This document shows, piece after piece, positions 17,944 through 26,162 of a stretch of DNA of 64,000 bases. The stretch covers positions 620,001 to 684,000 of the forward strand of contig NZ_JAAVLW010000004.1 of NCBI RefSeq assembly GCF_013114835.1. Direction: 5' to 3'. The position numbers and the translations under genes were made by a program. Numbering within the stretch: position 1 is the first letter of the stretch; the number at the start of each line of letters is the position of its first letter. The notes beneath the pieces were generated by a model, which saw nothing but the letters and a program-made list of their open reading frames with translations, did no database searches and was not told where the DNA came from. The DNA is from Bradyrhizobium archetypum. Its GTDB lineage: Bacteria > Pseudomonadota > Alphaproteobacteria > Rhizobiales > Xanthobacteraceae.

Positions 17944-19281
17944 TCAGTTGAATTTTCGGAACACTGGTTTGACCGGCCGACCGATCAGGTAGCGTTCAAC
18001 GCCGTCTTCCAGCGCCCGCCGGTACACCTGGAGTGCTTCTCCGATCGCTTCAATGGTTCGATCGATGTCTGCGTCGCTGTGCGAGAAGCTCACGACTAGG
18101 GAAGGCATGATCAAGCCACGCCGAATTGTTTCCTGAAGGAAAAGCGCCCTGAATGCCTGTGAAGGCTGCTGCGACTGGTCGCGCGTCGCGTAGACCATGT
18201 TCGAGGGGCGGCCAAGTACCTCAAAGCTTCGCTTGAGGCCGAGCGAGTCGATTGCGCGATTAATGCCGGTTCGCAGCCGCTCTCCCTGCCGGTAGAGAAA
18301 CTCGATGACGTTGTCGCGACGATAGATCTGCATCGTCTCGATCGCAGCGGCGAGAGAGTGGGTCTCGGCACCATGTGTCGTGGACAGCAGGAAGACGCGC
18401 TCCCGGTCGTGCTGCAAACCTCCGAGTTCCATGATATCCCTGCGGCCGGCCAGAGCCGAAACCGAGAAGCCATTGCCCATGCCCTTGCCGAATGTCGAGA
18501 GATCGGGCGAGATGCCATAGACTTTCTTGGCGCCAGCGTTATGCCATCGGAAGCCGGTGATCATTTCATCGAGAATGAATACGGCGCCCTCGCAGCGACA
18601 GAGCTCTTGCACCGACCGGAGAAAGTCAGGCTCCGGCTCTACGGCTGTCGCTGCCTCGAGAACGACACAGGCAATCCGGCCAGGGTTCTGTTCGAACAGC
18701 GAGCGAAGGCTATCGATATTGTTGTAGCGGAACTGAACGGTGAGTTCCTGGATGGCTTTCGGAATGCCCGCCGACATTGCGGTGTCTCCGATGAACCAGT
18801 CATCGACCGAAAAGAACGGCTGATCGGCGCATCTGGCAATCAGATCGCGCCCCGTATAGGCCCGCGCCAATCGCACCGCCGCGGTGGTCGCATCCGATCC
18901 GTTCTTGGCGAATTTCACCATATCGAAGCCTTCGATCAGGCTCAGGAACTGTTCGGCGCAGTCCAGTTCGATGGCGGCAGGGCGCGTATAGTTTTCACCG
19001 AGGAGCATCTGGCGATGGGCTGCTTCGATGACGGGCGCGTAAGCATGCCCCAGTGTCACCGCGCGCAGGCCCATCCCGTATTCAATGAACTCGTTTCCAT
19101 CGACGTCCCAAACGTGACAGCCTTGGCCTCGCGCCAGAAATCCGGGCGCAAGCACGGGGTACTGGTCGTCGCCCTTGGCATAGGTGTGGGCGCCGCCCGG
19201 AATCACGGCATGAGCTCGGGCCTGCATTTTGGACGAGGTTGCGAAGATTTGCGCAAAGGGGGGCTTGGTTGGTAAATTCAA
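17944..19281 (-). CDS. Class III PLP aminotransferase (GSA-aminomutase-like)
   Basis: 445 aa. The sequence follows the glutamate-1-semialdehyde aminomutase/aminotransferase branch: 'AHAVIPGGAHTYAKGDDQYP', 'KFAKNGSDATTAAVRLARAY', 'VFILDEMITGFRWHNAG' with the PLP-binding Asp, and the Schiff-base Lys in 'DLSTFGKGMGNGFSVSA'. Family members in surface-polysaccharide clusters often act as sugar or side-chain aminotransferases rather than in haem synthesis. The location between a glycosidase and a sugar SDR favours that. An amine made here could be the target of acylation. It is divergent from the 19603-25122 gene run. Confidence 0.86.
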   Translation of the reverse strand: MNLPTKPPFAQIFATSSKMQARAHAVIPGGAHTYAKGDDQYPVLAPGFLARGQGCHVWDVDGNEFIEYGMGLRAVTLGHAYAPVIEAAHRQMLLGENYTRPAAIELDCAEQFLSLIEGFDMVKFAKNGSDATTAAVRLARAYTGRDLIARCADQPFFSVDDWFIGDTAMSAGIPKAIQELTVQFRYNNIDSLRSLFEQNPGRIACVVLEAATAVEPEPDFLRSVQELCRCEGAVFILDEMITGFRWHNAGAKKVYGISPDLSTFGKGMGNGFSVSALAGRRDIMELGGLQHDRERVFLLSTTHGAETHSLAAAIETMQIYRRDNVIEFLYRQGERLRTGINRAIDSLGLKRSFEVLGRPSNMVYATRDQSQQPSQAFRALFLQETIRRGLIMPSLVVSFSHSDADIDRTIEAIGEALQVYRRALEDGVERYLIGRPVKPVFRKFN

Positions 19282-19602
19282 GGAAATCCCTCTCGGATAA
19301 TTTCATTTCGCGCTATTATATTGCCAGTCCGCGACCTAGTCGCCTGTAATTGGCACGTGATCGACCGATGGAGGAGATCAGCAGTCTCCGTAGAATGACG
19401 TGCTTGCCGCAGCCGGCCTTTCAATTAATATCTTTATTTTACGTCCAAAAAGCAGGACTTACAATGTGGAACTGGGCGCCATGCATATTGGTGCCAATTA
19501 ACCTGAATCGGACAAAAGGTGCGATCCGGGCCGGAAATGGCGTAAAAGAAATAGCTAAGAGATGGCTTCGGATTTCCATCCCTGTTGTTAGAGGTAAGTC
19601 CA
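19282..19602. promoter_or_regulatory. Divergent intergenic region with candidate promoter
   Basis: About 320 bases between the leftward aminotransferase and the rightward sugar operon, with no convincing gene. On the + strand TTGCCA at 19321-19326 and TGTAAT at 19345-19350 are 18 bases apart, a plausible sigma70-type promoter with a long leader of about 245 bases to the SDR start. The pairing was found by eye and is untested. Confidence 0.3.
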
Positions 19603-20646
19603 TTGAAAATCCTGATTACCGGCAACATGGGTTACGTGGGTCCCGCGGTTGCGAAGTACCTGCGGTCACACCGCCCGAATGCGACGCTTCACGGATTCGA
19701 CAATGCCTATTTCGCGCATTGCTTGACCGGCTCTTCCGTTGTCCCCGAACGATACCTTGACGAACAATTTTACGGCGACGTGCGCAACGTCTCCCTGGAT
19801 TTGACCGGATATGACGCCGTCGTCCAACTCGCCGCCATTTCCAACGATCCGATGGGAAATAAATTCCAGACGGTGACGCTCGATATCAATCAAAAGACGA
19901 CAGTGTCGATCGCGCAGGCGGCCGCGGCCGCCGGTGTGAAGAACTTCGTGTTTGCATCGAGCTGCAGTGTCTACGGGATCGCCGACGGTCCACCTCGCAA
20001 GGAGACTGATCAGCTCAATCCGATCACGGCTTACGCCAAATCGAAGATCGGTGCCGAACAAGAGCTCGCTGCCATTGACAGCGACATGACCGTGACCTGT
20101 CTTCGCTTCGCAACCGCTTGTGGTATGTCGGACCGGCTTCGGCTTGACCTTGTTCTGAATGACTTCGTCGCTTGCGCAATCAGCAGGCGACTGATTAGCG
20201 TATTATCCGATGGTTCGCCGTGGCGTCCGCTGATTGATGTCGCCGACATGGCGCGCGCTATTGAATGGGCAATCGATAGACCTGCCGGTAGTGGAGGTCG
20301 ATATCTGGCCGTCAACGCGGGATCGGATGATCGCAACTATCAGGTCAGGGATCTGGCCAATGCGGTCGCAAAGGCGGTACCGGGCACCGAGGTGTCGATC
20401 AATACTTCGGCGCCGGTCGATAGTCGGTCCTACAAGGTCGATTTTGGGCTCTTTCGTTCCCTGGCGCCGAGTCATCAGCCCGTCGTGAGCCTTGATCAAT
20501 CGATCCAGAACCTGATCGCCGGCCTGAACAAAATGAACTTCAAAGACGGTGAATTTCGGTCATCGGACCTGATGCGCCTGAAGGTGTTGCAAGACCACAT
20601 CGACAGTGGACGTCTCAGTGAAAACCTGGAATGGAACAAAATCTGA
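19603..20646 (+). CDS. NAD-dependent epimerase/dehydratase (sugar SDR)
   Basis: 347 aa. The TTG at 19603 is chosen because AGAGG lies upstream and the protein then begins 'LKILITGNMGYVGPAVAKYL', the canonical Rossmann start with G-x-x-G-x-x-G. 'VQLAAISNDPMG' and 'FVFASSCSVYG' carry the Ser of the catalytic set, and 'ITAYAKSKIGAEQ' has the Y-x-x-x-K pair. It belongs to the extended SDRs that epimerise, dehydrate or reduce nucleotide sugars in the cytoplasm. It heads a run with a C-methyltransferase, an RfbC-like epimerase, a DUF4910 protein and an acyltransferase, probably one transcript. The exact reaction cannot be assigned. Confidence 0.87.
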   Translation: MKILITGNMGYVGPAVAKYLRSHRPNATLHGFDNAYFAHCLTGSSVVPERYLDEQFYGDVRNVSLDLTGYDAVVQLAAISNDPMGNKFQTVTLDINQKTTVSIAQAAAAAGVKNFVFASSCSVYGIADGPPRKETDQLNPITAYAKSKIGAEQELAAIDSDMTVTCLRFATACGMSDRLRLDLVLNDFVACAISRRLISVLSDGSPWRPLIDVADMARAIEWAIDRPAGSGGRYLAVNAGSDDRNYQVRDLANAVAKAVPGTEVSINTSAPVDSRSYKVDFGLFRSLAPSHQPVVSLDQSIQNLIAGLNKMNFKDGEFRSSDLMRLKVLQDHIDSGRLSENLEWNKI

Positions 20647-20672
20647 CGACGGTTCGCAGACTGGAAGTACCA

Positions 20673-21935
20673 ATGAATATAAGTATCCCCGCCACGCCCG
20701 GCGTTGCGCCGAAATGCCGTCACTGCGGACACGACCTGGTGCTCAAGCTTATCAGTCTTGGGCTATCACCGGTCGCCAACGACTACGTCGAGCCGGCTGA
20801 CTACATGAAGGCGGAGCCGTTCTATCCGCTTGAGGCGTTCGTCTGCAACGAGTGCCGCCTGGTACAGACCCGCGACTTGCTGGCGGCCTCGGACATCTTC
20901 CGCGCGGACTATGCCTATTTCTCGTCGCACTCGTCCTCTTGGCTGGGCCACGCCAGCAGATACGTCGATTATATGTCCGAGCGATTTCATCTTGGCGCCG
21001 GCTCGCGGCACGTCGAGATCGCTTCAAACGATGGCTATCTGCTGCAGTATTCGATCGCAAAGGGTATCAACTGCCTGGGGATCGAGCCGTGCGAAAGCGT
21101 GGCGGTCGCTGCGCGCCAGAAGGGCATCGAAACGCGCATTGAATTTTTCGGACAGAAGTATGCCGAAACTCTGCGCGGTGAGGGTTGGGTCGCGGACCTG
21201 ATCACCGCTAATAACGTGCTGGCGCACGTGCCCGACATCAATGATTTCGTCGCAGGCACCAGGGTGTTGCTCGCGCCCAGTGGCGTGGCTACGTTTGAGG
21301 TACAGCATCTGTTGACGCTCATGCAGCGGCACCAGTTTGACACCATCTACCACGAGCATTTCTCATATTTGTCTCTGATCGCAGGCCAGCGCATCTTCGC
21401 CAAGGCAGGCCTTCGAGTGTTTGACGTCGAGTTGCCCGAGACGCACGGCGGCTCGATCAGGTTCTTCGTCTGCCACGACGGCGCATCGCACCCCGAGAGC
21501 CAGCGGGTAGCGGAAGTGCTGGCGAAAGAGCGCGCCTACGGCCTGGATAAGGACGACATATACATCGCCTGGAACGAGTCGGTGAAGGAGACAAAGCGCG
21601 ACCTCCTGGAACTGCTGGTTTCGCTCAAGCGGCAGTCGAAGACCATCGTCGGATACGGGGCGCCTGCGAAGGCTGTGACGCTGCTGAATTATTGCGGCGT
21701 TGGAATCGATTTCATCGACTTTACTGTCGATCGCGCGCCCTCCAAGCAGGGTCGCTATCTTCCAGGCGTCCGCATTCCGATCATGCCTCCCGAAGCAATC
21801 TTCGAGGCCAAGCCGGACTACGTTCTTATTCTGCCATGGAATATCAAGCAGGAAATCAAAGCGCAGATGGAGAAAATCCGTTCGTGGGGAGGGCGGTTTA
21901 TCGTACCTGTTCCAAAAGCAACCATTGAAAGCTGA
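20673..21935 (+). CDS. Sugar C-methyltransferase, SAM-dependent
   Basis: 420 aa from ATG 20673, which has GGAAG five bases upstream; an ATG at 20631 overlapping the previous gene is less well placed. The N-terminal zinc-binding domain shows paired cysteines ('CRHCGHD' and 'FVCNECRLVQTRD'). A SAM-binding core follows ('HVEIASNDGYLLQYSIAKG'), then 'TIYHEHFSYLSL', a conserved motif of the NDP-hexose C-methyltransferases, and the C-terminal domain with 'IVGYGAPAKAVTLLNY'. The three-domain order matches TylC3/NovU-type enzymes, which methylate a sugar ring carbon next to a 4-keto group. It implies that a branched-chain sugar is made here. Confidence 0.9.
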   Translation: MNISIPATPGVAPKCRHCGHDLVLKLISLGLSPVANDYVEPADYMKAEPFYPLEAFVCNECRLVQTRDLLAASDIFRADYAYFSSHSSSWLGHASRYVDYMSERFHLGAGSRHVEIASNDGYLLQYSIAKGINCLGIEPCESVAVAARQKGIETRIEFFGQKYAETLRGEGWVADLITANNVLAHVPDINDFVAGTRVLLAPSGVATFEVQHLLTLMQRHQFDTIYHEHFSYLSLIAGQRIFAKAGLRVFDVELPETHGGSIRFFVCHDGASHPESQRVAEVLAKERAYGLDKDDIYIAWNESVKETKRDLLELLVSLKRQSKTIVGYGAPAKAVTLLNYCGVGIDFIDFTVDRAPSKQGRYLPGVRIPIMPPEAIFEAKPDYVLILPWNIKQEIKAQMEKIRSWGGRFIVPVPKATIES

Positions 21936-22006
21936 CTGCTGCAGAGCTCTTCTCGCGGAGCGTGTCAGGATCACTCATTGTTTATCTTATGGCGAGGTTC
22001 CGAGCC

Positions 22007-22549
22007 GTGAAGTTCATTGCCCTTGGTGAATCGGATGCGCGATTGATTGAATTGACGCCTCGTGTTGACGAGCGCGGCAGCTTCACGCGAATCTGGTGTG
22101 CCGATAGCTTTGCGGCGCAGGGGATCGACTTCCGCCCCATCCAGGGCAATAGCTCGCTCACCCGAGTTCGAGGAACCATTCGCGGAATGCATTTCCAGCG
22201 AGACCCGAAGGCCGATGCGAAGATCGTTCGATGCACGGCGGGTCGCATTTACGATGTCATCGTTGACGTGCGTTCGAAGTCTCCGACGCGGGGACAGATT
22301 TTCGTCAGCGAACTCGCACCATCTTCCGCAACGATGCTCTACATCCCGGCAGGCTTCGCTCATGGGTTCCAGACGTTGGAGGACAACTCGACGGTCGAAT
22401 ACCTGATGGGAACGGAATATGTCGAGGCGCTTTCTGATGGATTTCGGCACGACGACCCTATGGTCGGCATTAAGTGGCCAGAGCCGGTAACGATGCTGTC
22501 AGCCAGGGATGCCGCCTGGCCATTCCTCTCAGAACGCAAGCTGTGGTGA
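22007..22549 (+). CDS. dTDP-4-dehydrorhamnose 3,5-epimerase family protein
   Basis: 180 aa from GTG 22007, the usual family length; GAGG lies nine bases upstream, and codons further up to 21962 are open but unlike the family. The cupin fold is seen in 'IELTPRVDERGSFTRIW', 'SLTRVRGTIRGMHFQRDPKA' with the catalytic His, and 'IYDVIVDVRSKSPT' followed by 'YIPAGFAHGFQTLEDNS'. RfbC-type enzymes epimerise 4-keto sugars at C3 and/or C5. Directly after a C-methyltransferase this fits a branched deoxysugar pathway, where such proteins often act as C5 or C3 epimerases on methylated intermediates. No RmlA/RmlB partner is in the window. Confidence 0.86.
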   Translation: MKFIALGESDARLIELTPRVDERGSFTRIWCADSFAAQGIDFRPIQGNSSLTRVRGTIRGMHFQRDPKADAKIVRCTAGRIYDVIVDVRSKSPTRGQIFVSELAPSSATMLYIPAGFAHGFQTLEDNSTVEYLMGTEYVEALSDGFRHDDPMVGIKWPEPVTMLSARDAAWPFLSERKLW

Positions 22550-22564
22550 GGTGCTGAAAGCAGG

Positions 22565-23875
22565 ATGCCGGATAGACTGGAATCATCGGTATCGGATCGA
22601 AAGCCCGCGATCGACCTCCATGGTCTCGTCACGGAGCTGTTTCCGATCAATCGCAGTCTTACGGGCGCAGGCGTTCGCGAGACGCTTGGTGTTGTCGCTC
22701 GCCATATCGATCTGAAGATCAATGAGGTTGCGACCGGGACTGCGGTGCTCGACTGGACCGTGCCCATGGAGTGGAATATTCGCAGCGGCTCGATCTCTAC
22801 CGTGTCCGGGCGTCGTCTGGTCGACTTTGCCGACAATAATCTTCACGTCTTGGGTTATAGCAAGCCGGTGCAAGGTGTAATAAGCCGCGCCGAGCTTGCG
22901 CAGCACGTTCATACATTACCTGATCAGCCTGACCTCATCCCGTACCGCACCGGGTATTTTGCCGACGACTGGGGCTTCTGCCTTTCCCACAAGCTTTGGC
23001 AGTCCATGACCGACGAGCACTATCGCGTCGAAATCGATAGTGAGTTATCGTCGGGATCGCTGACTTATGGTGAACTGTTTCTGCCTGGTCAAAGCACTCA
23101 AGAAGTGCTGATCACTTGCCATATCTGCCATCCAAGTCTCGCCAACGACAATCTATCGGGAATTGCGGTGATGACCGCCCTCGCCATGCGGCAGGCGCGA
23201 CGAACGCATCGGTTAGGATATCGCTTTCTCTTTCTTCCGGCCACCATCGGTGCCATTATATGGCTGGATCGAAATCAGTCGAAACTCGACAGGATCCGAC
23301 ATGGCCTGGTTCTGACCTGCCTCGGCGACTCCAGCGGATTCCACTACAAGCAGAGCCGGAGCGGGGCGATCATCGATCGCGCCGTAGCGCATGTCCTGCG
23401 CCATTCCGGCCATCAGTACGAGGTGATGCCGTTCAATCCCTATGGATATGACGAGCGGCAGTTTTGCTCCCCCGGCTTTGACCTGCCCGTTGGCTGCCTA
23501 ATGCGCGGCGTACATGGGACTTTCCCCGAATATCACACTTCAGCCGACAATCTTGATTTCGTAAGGCCGGAAGCTCTCGACCAATCCTACGCTCTGATTG
23601 AGTCGATCCTAGATCTTCTTGATCAGAATCGCACGTTTGAACGTGTGGATGGTCGGGGCGAACCTCAGCTCGGACGTCGCGGGCTTTACAGGGCCGTCGC
23701 AGGGCAGCGCGAGGCCGGCGGGGCCACACAAATGGATCTCTTGTGGTTCCTGAACCTTGCAGACGGCAAGCACAGTCTACTCGACATGGCGATCCGCGCC
23801 GACGTTCCGTTTGCGCGCCTTGAAACGGCCGCGCGGCTCGCACTGGAGGCCTCGCTCGTTCGAGAAACTATTTGA
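22565..23875 (+). CDS. DUF4910 aminopeptidase-like protein
   Basis: 436 aa, 15 bases after the RfbC-like gene. The core resembles an M28-type zinc aminopeptidase with an inserted domain (DUF2172/DUF4910). Likely metal ligands lie in 'VLITCHICHPSLANDNLSG', 'GTFPEYHTSADNLDF' and the Glu/Asp residues around 'LGDSSGF'. The last 80 residues read like a winged helix ('LLWFLNLADGKHSLLDMAI'). The family recurs next to sugar C-methyltransferases in surface-polysaccharide clusters, yet its reaction is not established. No signal peptide is seen, so it should be cytoplasmic. A role hydrolysing an amide on a nucleotide sugar is inference. Confidence 0.82.
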   Translation: MPDRLESSVSDRKPAIDLHGLVTELFPINRSLTGAGVRETLGVVARHIDLKINEVATGTAVLDWTVPMEWNIRSGSISTVSGRRLVDFADNNLHVLGYSKPVQGVISRAELAQHVHTLPDQPDLIPYRTGYFADDWGFCLSHKLWQSMTDEHYRVEIDSELSSGSLTYGELFLPGQSTQEVLITCHICHPSLANDNLSGIAVMTALAMRQARRTHRLGYRFLFLPATIGAIIWLDRNQSKLDRIRHGLVLTCLGDSSGFHYKQSRSGAIIDRAVAHVLRHSGHQYEVMPFNPYGYDERQFCSPGFDLPVGCLMRGVHGTFPEYHTSADNLDFVRPEALDQSYALIESILDLLDQNRTFERVDGRGEPQLGRRGLYRAVAGQREAGGATQMDLLWFLNLADGKHSLLDMAIRADVPFARLETAARLALEASLVRETI

Positions 23876-23988
23876 TGACTTGACCTTGGTGGCGAGCAGG
23901 CACATGGCCGGCTCGCTGAATGACCGGCCAAAGTAATTCTGGGAAGTGCATTAATAGTTGCAAGCTTCAACGAATTAGGAAGCGTATA

Positions 23989-25122
23989 ATGAGTACCGAT
24001 GGGTCTGCTGAGAGCAGGCCGGCTATTGATAGTCCCGAAAGAATCGAGCTTGTCCATGTCGGCCGCACCCTTCAAAGCCTGCAACATCTGCGGGTCGTCG
24101 CTGCTTCTCTCATCGTGCTCTATCACACAGAGCTGCAGATCACACGGCTGACGGACGGGATTCACCAGCATTCGCTGGGTTTTGGTGCCGCAGGGACAGA
24201 CCTATTCTTTGCTATCGGCGGCTTCGTTCTGGTCTATACAAGCCACAATCGGAAAGACACGCTCGGCGCATTCTTGTACCGCCGCTTCGCTCGCATCGCG
24301 CCTCTCTACTGGTTATTCACGTTTCTCATGCTGGGCATTCTTTTGGTCGCGCCCAGCTACCTGCTGACGACGAAGGGCGATTTCTGGCACTTTCTGCTCT
24401 CACTGGTTTTCATTCCATATCCGCATCCGGTTCTTGGGATTGACCGACCATTTCTCTTTCCGGGTTGGGTGCTCAACCATTTTGCATTCTTCTATCTGTT
24501 GTTTGGCTCACTGTTGTTCCTGACGAGCGGAAAGCGTGTCTTTGCGGTGAGCGCGGTACTTTGTGCACTGGTGGTATTGAAGGCTTTGTTCCGAGATCAG
24601 AGTCATCTGCTCAATTTCTACGGTGCGACAGTGGCGCTGGATTTCGTGCTGGGCATGATCGTTGCTTGGATATTCCTTGCAAGAAATGAGACGCCGTGGA
24701 TCATCGCCGCGGTGTTCCTCGTCGGCGTGTCGATCTTTGCTACGGGTGTTCTGCAGAACGTTTCAGAGGGCGCGGAGCGGGCACTTTTTTGGGGTTTGGC
24801 CGACGCGGCATTGCTATTCGTATGTGTCTCCATCGAGAAGCAGTGGGGGTGGCCGGAATGTCGCTTACTCAGCAAGCTAGGTGATGCATCCTATTCGGTG
24901 TTCGTGTCCCATTTGTTCGCCCTTGCATTGGTGGCGAGCATTCTGCGCGGGCTTCGATTATTCCCCACACTCGGGGTGCCGGGCGCGAGAATTGTCTTCC
25001 TTGGAGCGGCTTGGGCGCTGGGGATGGTGGTCTACGCCGCGATCGAGCGTCCTTTGATGCGGTGTATCGACCGACAGCGCAGACCGCGGATGGCGAGAAT
25101 GATCGTGGCAAAGGGGCCTTGA
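23989..25122 (+). CDS. Membrane acyltransferase family 3 (OafA-like)
   Basis: 377 aa from ATG 23989, with AGGAAG upstream. About ten membrane segments. The family signature begins 'LQHLRVVAASLIVLYHTE', with the catalytic His in 'LYHTE', then 'GTDLFFAIGGFVLVYTS' and 'RRFARIAPLYWLFT'. Members O-acetylate or otherwise acylate lipopolysaccharide, exopolysaccharide or Nod factors at the membrane. It closes the sugar-modification run, separated from the DUF4910 gene by about 110 bases that hold a weak hairpin (TGGCCGG at 23905-23911 against CCGGCCA at 23924-23930). The acyl donor and target are unknown. Confidence 0.86.
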   Translation: MSTDGSAESRPAIDSPERIELVHVGRTLQSLQHLRVVAASLIVLYHTELQITRLTDGIHQHSLGFGAAGTDLFFAIGGFVLVYTSHNRKDTLGAFLYRRFARIAPLYWLFTFLMLGILLVAPSYLLTTKGDFWHFLLSLVFIPYPHPVLGIDRPFLFPGWVLNHFAFFYLLFGSLLFLTSGKRVFAVSAVLCALVVLKALFRDQSHLLNFYGATVALDFVLGMIVAWIFLARNETPWIIAAVFLVGVSIFATGVLQNVSEGAERALFWGLADAALLFVCVSIEKQWGWPECRLLSKLGDASYSVFVSHLFALALVASILRGLRLFPTLGVPGARIVFLGAAWALGMVVYAAIERPLMRCIDRQRRPRMARMIVAKGP

Positions 25123-25527
25123 ATAGGCGCCGAATTTGCAGGACACAAAACCAGAAGCAGCGCTTCGACGATTAAAAGACAATACAATTAAATTTTGGCA
25201 GTTCCACCCTCGCGTGTGATCGTCTAATATGATTGCAGTCGGACTATGGTTGGTGAGTGCTGGCAACTAGGGAAAACATTAATAACTCAATTAGTTGGTT
25301 GACGATCTCGGACGAGATTCGAGAACTTTTCTTGAAGTTCAGAATTCCACCGCGGTCGGTGAGCGCAAAAAGCAACCAGACAAGCGGTGGAATCGCGCTC
25401 GAAATCGCCACAAGTCATAGCCGTCGTTTTCGAAGTACGCCGGCGTACCGCTCCCGCAGTATGCCGGCCGCATTGCGTTGTGTTCTGCGGAAACAGCGCT
25501 GCTGCGCAGTTGATTTGGGGCAGGAGC
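25123..25527. other. Intergenic region, no gene recognised
   Basis: About 405 bases between the end of the polysaccharide cluster and the cold-shock gene. Open frames run into the downstream gene but have no family features before its ATG. It may contain the promoter and leader of the cold-shock gene; no specific motif was identified. Confidence 0.45.
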
Positions 25528-26076
25528 ATGGCTACGGGTTTCGTACGGTTATTTCATCCTGCGAAGCGCTACGGCTTCATCCAGCAAGAATCTGGAGGAG
25601 AGGACGTCTTCGTGCACGCTTCAGTGCTGAGAATGGCAGGTCTCAAGAGATTGCGGAAAGGCCAGAAGGTCCACTTTGAGATCTACGACAATCAAGGGAG
25701 GCCGGCGGCAAGGAACCTGCGGGTTCAAGAAGACGCACTGGAGGAGCAGGATCGATTTCAATCTCAGGAGGAACAAACCCCAAAGGATGTGTCCCCTGGC
25801 TCGAGTCCTGCGGACTCCAATCGATCGGCTGTGAGCCGCAAGAGGATTTCTCGCGCTGATTTGGAACAGGTGCTGGCCGAGGCTGTCAGGACCAGCCATT
25901 CGGAGTGCAAACCCTTCGTGGGCGTAATCATCGAAAAGATTATTTCGAATTCACGTAGTGAAGCGGGTTGGGCTGTCAAAGGTGTAAGATATGGAAATGC
26001 CGACCGCACCAAGTGCTCTGTCGCGCTCTCCAATTGTCTGAATGAACTGCAGCGTGAGTACCAACTCATGGACTGA
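25528..26076 (+). CDS. Cold-shock domain protein with unnamed C-terminal domain
   Basis: 182 aa from ATG 25528, with AGGAG just upstream. Residues 1-67 are a cold-shock domain with RNP1 ('KRYGFIQ') and RNP2 ('DVFVHAS'), so the protein probably binds single-stranded RNA or DNA. Residues 68-107 are a charged linker. Residues 108-182 ('LEQVLAEAVR', 'CKPFVGVIIEKI', 'GWAVKGVRYGNADR', 'LNELQREYQL') match the C-terminal 77 residues of the convergent gene at 26163-27116, with about a third identical by eye. Ordinary CspA proteins are about 70 aa and lack this tail. The tail's function is unknown; a dimerisation or partner-binding role is conjecture. Confidence 0.82.
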   Translation: MATGFVRLFHPAKRYGFIQQESGGEDVFVHASVLRMAGLKRLRKGQKVHFEIYDNQGRPAARNLRVQEDALEEQDRFQSQEEQTPKDVSPGSSPADSNRSAVSRKRISRADLEQVLAEAVRTSHSECKPFVGVIIEKIISNSRSEAGWAVKGVRYGNADRTKCSVALSNCLNELQREYQLMD

Positions 26077-26162
26077 GCAGATACCAAAGGAGCGCCGAAG
26101 GAAGACACCGAGATCCGCAATCAGTCGACTGGGGACCAGCGCCGCTGAGCCTAGCGCGAAGA

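Noticed and set aside
18358..19275. A 305-codon open frame on the plus strand
   Set aside because: It mirrors the aminotransferase gene on the other strand and shows no family features.
23905..23930. Hairpin before the acyltransferase gene as a terminator
   Set aside because: The stem is only seven pairs with a 12-base loop and no T-run, so it is too weak to call.
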